Assembly (NCBI GenBank): GCA_045649405.1
Contig: JAZRPW010000033.1
Span: 1 to 57,730 of the forward strand
Reading direction: 5' to 3'
DNA from: RUG11462 sp045649405
Lineage (GTDB): Bacteria; Bacillota; Clostridia; Oscillospirales; Acutalibacteraceae
Length of the DNA: 57,730 nucleotides
Under the pieces are notes generated by a model. It saw only the letters and a list, made by a program, of their open reading frames with translations. It was not told the origin of the DNA and made no database searches. Within the stretch, counting starts at the first letter, position 1, and the number at the start of each line of letters is the position of its first letter. Below, in pieces: positions 57,713 through 57,730 of this stretch. The translations under genes and the position numbers were made by a program.

Positions 57713-57730
57713 GTAAAAGTATAAATATAC

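Larger units (their letters stand above)
56537..57730 (+). mobile_element. Left end of an integrated mobile element (continues beyond the window)
   Basis: Starts at the tRNA-Ser break. It differs from the flank by higher GC and by more C-ending and CC-containing codons, especially in 57200-57500. It holds direct repeats (56602-56659), two small excisionase-like helix-turn-helix genes, a terminator and a long palindrome. No integrase, relaxase or phage structural gene is in view, so the class (conjugative element, prophage or genomic island) cannot be decided. Apart from the repeats I see nothing supportable in 56537-56715. Confidence 0.8.

Overview
The window comes from an AT-rich, low-GC Gram-positive spore former, most likely an anaerobic gut clostridium of the Ruminococcaceae/Oscillospirales type. 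The pointers are the GerW (YtfJ) sporulation protein next to ScpA/ScpB and a D,D-carboxypeptidase, a type I dockerin on a secreted polysaccharide deacetylase, threonine-rich linkers in secreted proteins, a flavodiiron oxygen reductase with rubredoxin, and many glycoside hydrolases. The species assignment is inference; no rRNA gene is present.

Region by region. 1-5623: a tRNA-Lys with its own promoter and terminator, then a minus-strand operon read from one promoter near 5600: M50 site-2 protease, scpA, scpB, DUF2953 protein, gerW, D,D-carboxypeptidase, rluB-type pseudouridine synthase and a small unknown protein. 5661-8273: a DUF5662 protein and a CaCA-type cation exchanger behind a yybP-ykoY-like (manganese) riboswitch with its own terminator, then an orphan ParB/Noc protein. 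8430-14751: a PucR-type regulator, ftsE-ftsX with their presumed M23 murein hydrolase, then dtd, a pyridoxal kinase-like gene and an RluA-type pseudouridine synthase. 14748-18514: a domain-permuted GH3 beta-glucosidase facing an AraC regulator. 18555-23887: two duplicated modules, each with the same promoter block, a large Thr-linker secreted protein and a 47-residue peptide sharing an identical C-terminus. 23972-33593: the translation block rimP-nusA-rnpM-ylxQ-infB-rbfA-nrnA-truB-ribF, followed by holB-ricT. 33606-36357: a GH78 rhamnosidase and a ferredoxin lie between ricT and the trmN6-like/rsmI pair. 37931-44996: small and membrane proteins, an SdpR/SdpI-like pair with a clear operator, Hsp33, the dockerin/CE4 protein, DUF2156, YkgJ-type and YdcF-type proteins, and a third short peptide. 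45018-53783: a GH106-like glycosidase, a YgiQ radical SAM protein, and an AraC-divergent cluster of enolase-superfamily dehydratase, GH16-type enzyme and SDR oxidoreductase. 53786-56402: four-domain flavodiiron protein, rubredoxin and a small membrane protein.

The right end (from about 56477) is the boundary of an integrated mobile element. Only the 3' part of a tRNA-Ser(CGA) is present, broken at the anticodon loop, followed by phased direct repeats, two small helix-turn-helix proteins of different base composition and a long perfect palindrome. The element continues out of the window.

The most unusual feature is the duplicated module of secreted protein plus 47-residue peptide at 18.5-23.9 kb, together with a related 41-residue peptide at 44.4 kb. 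The modules share a promoter block with a 22-bp-spaced direct repeat next to an AraC-type gene.
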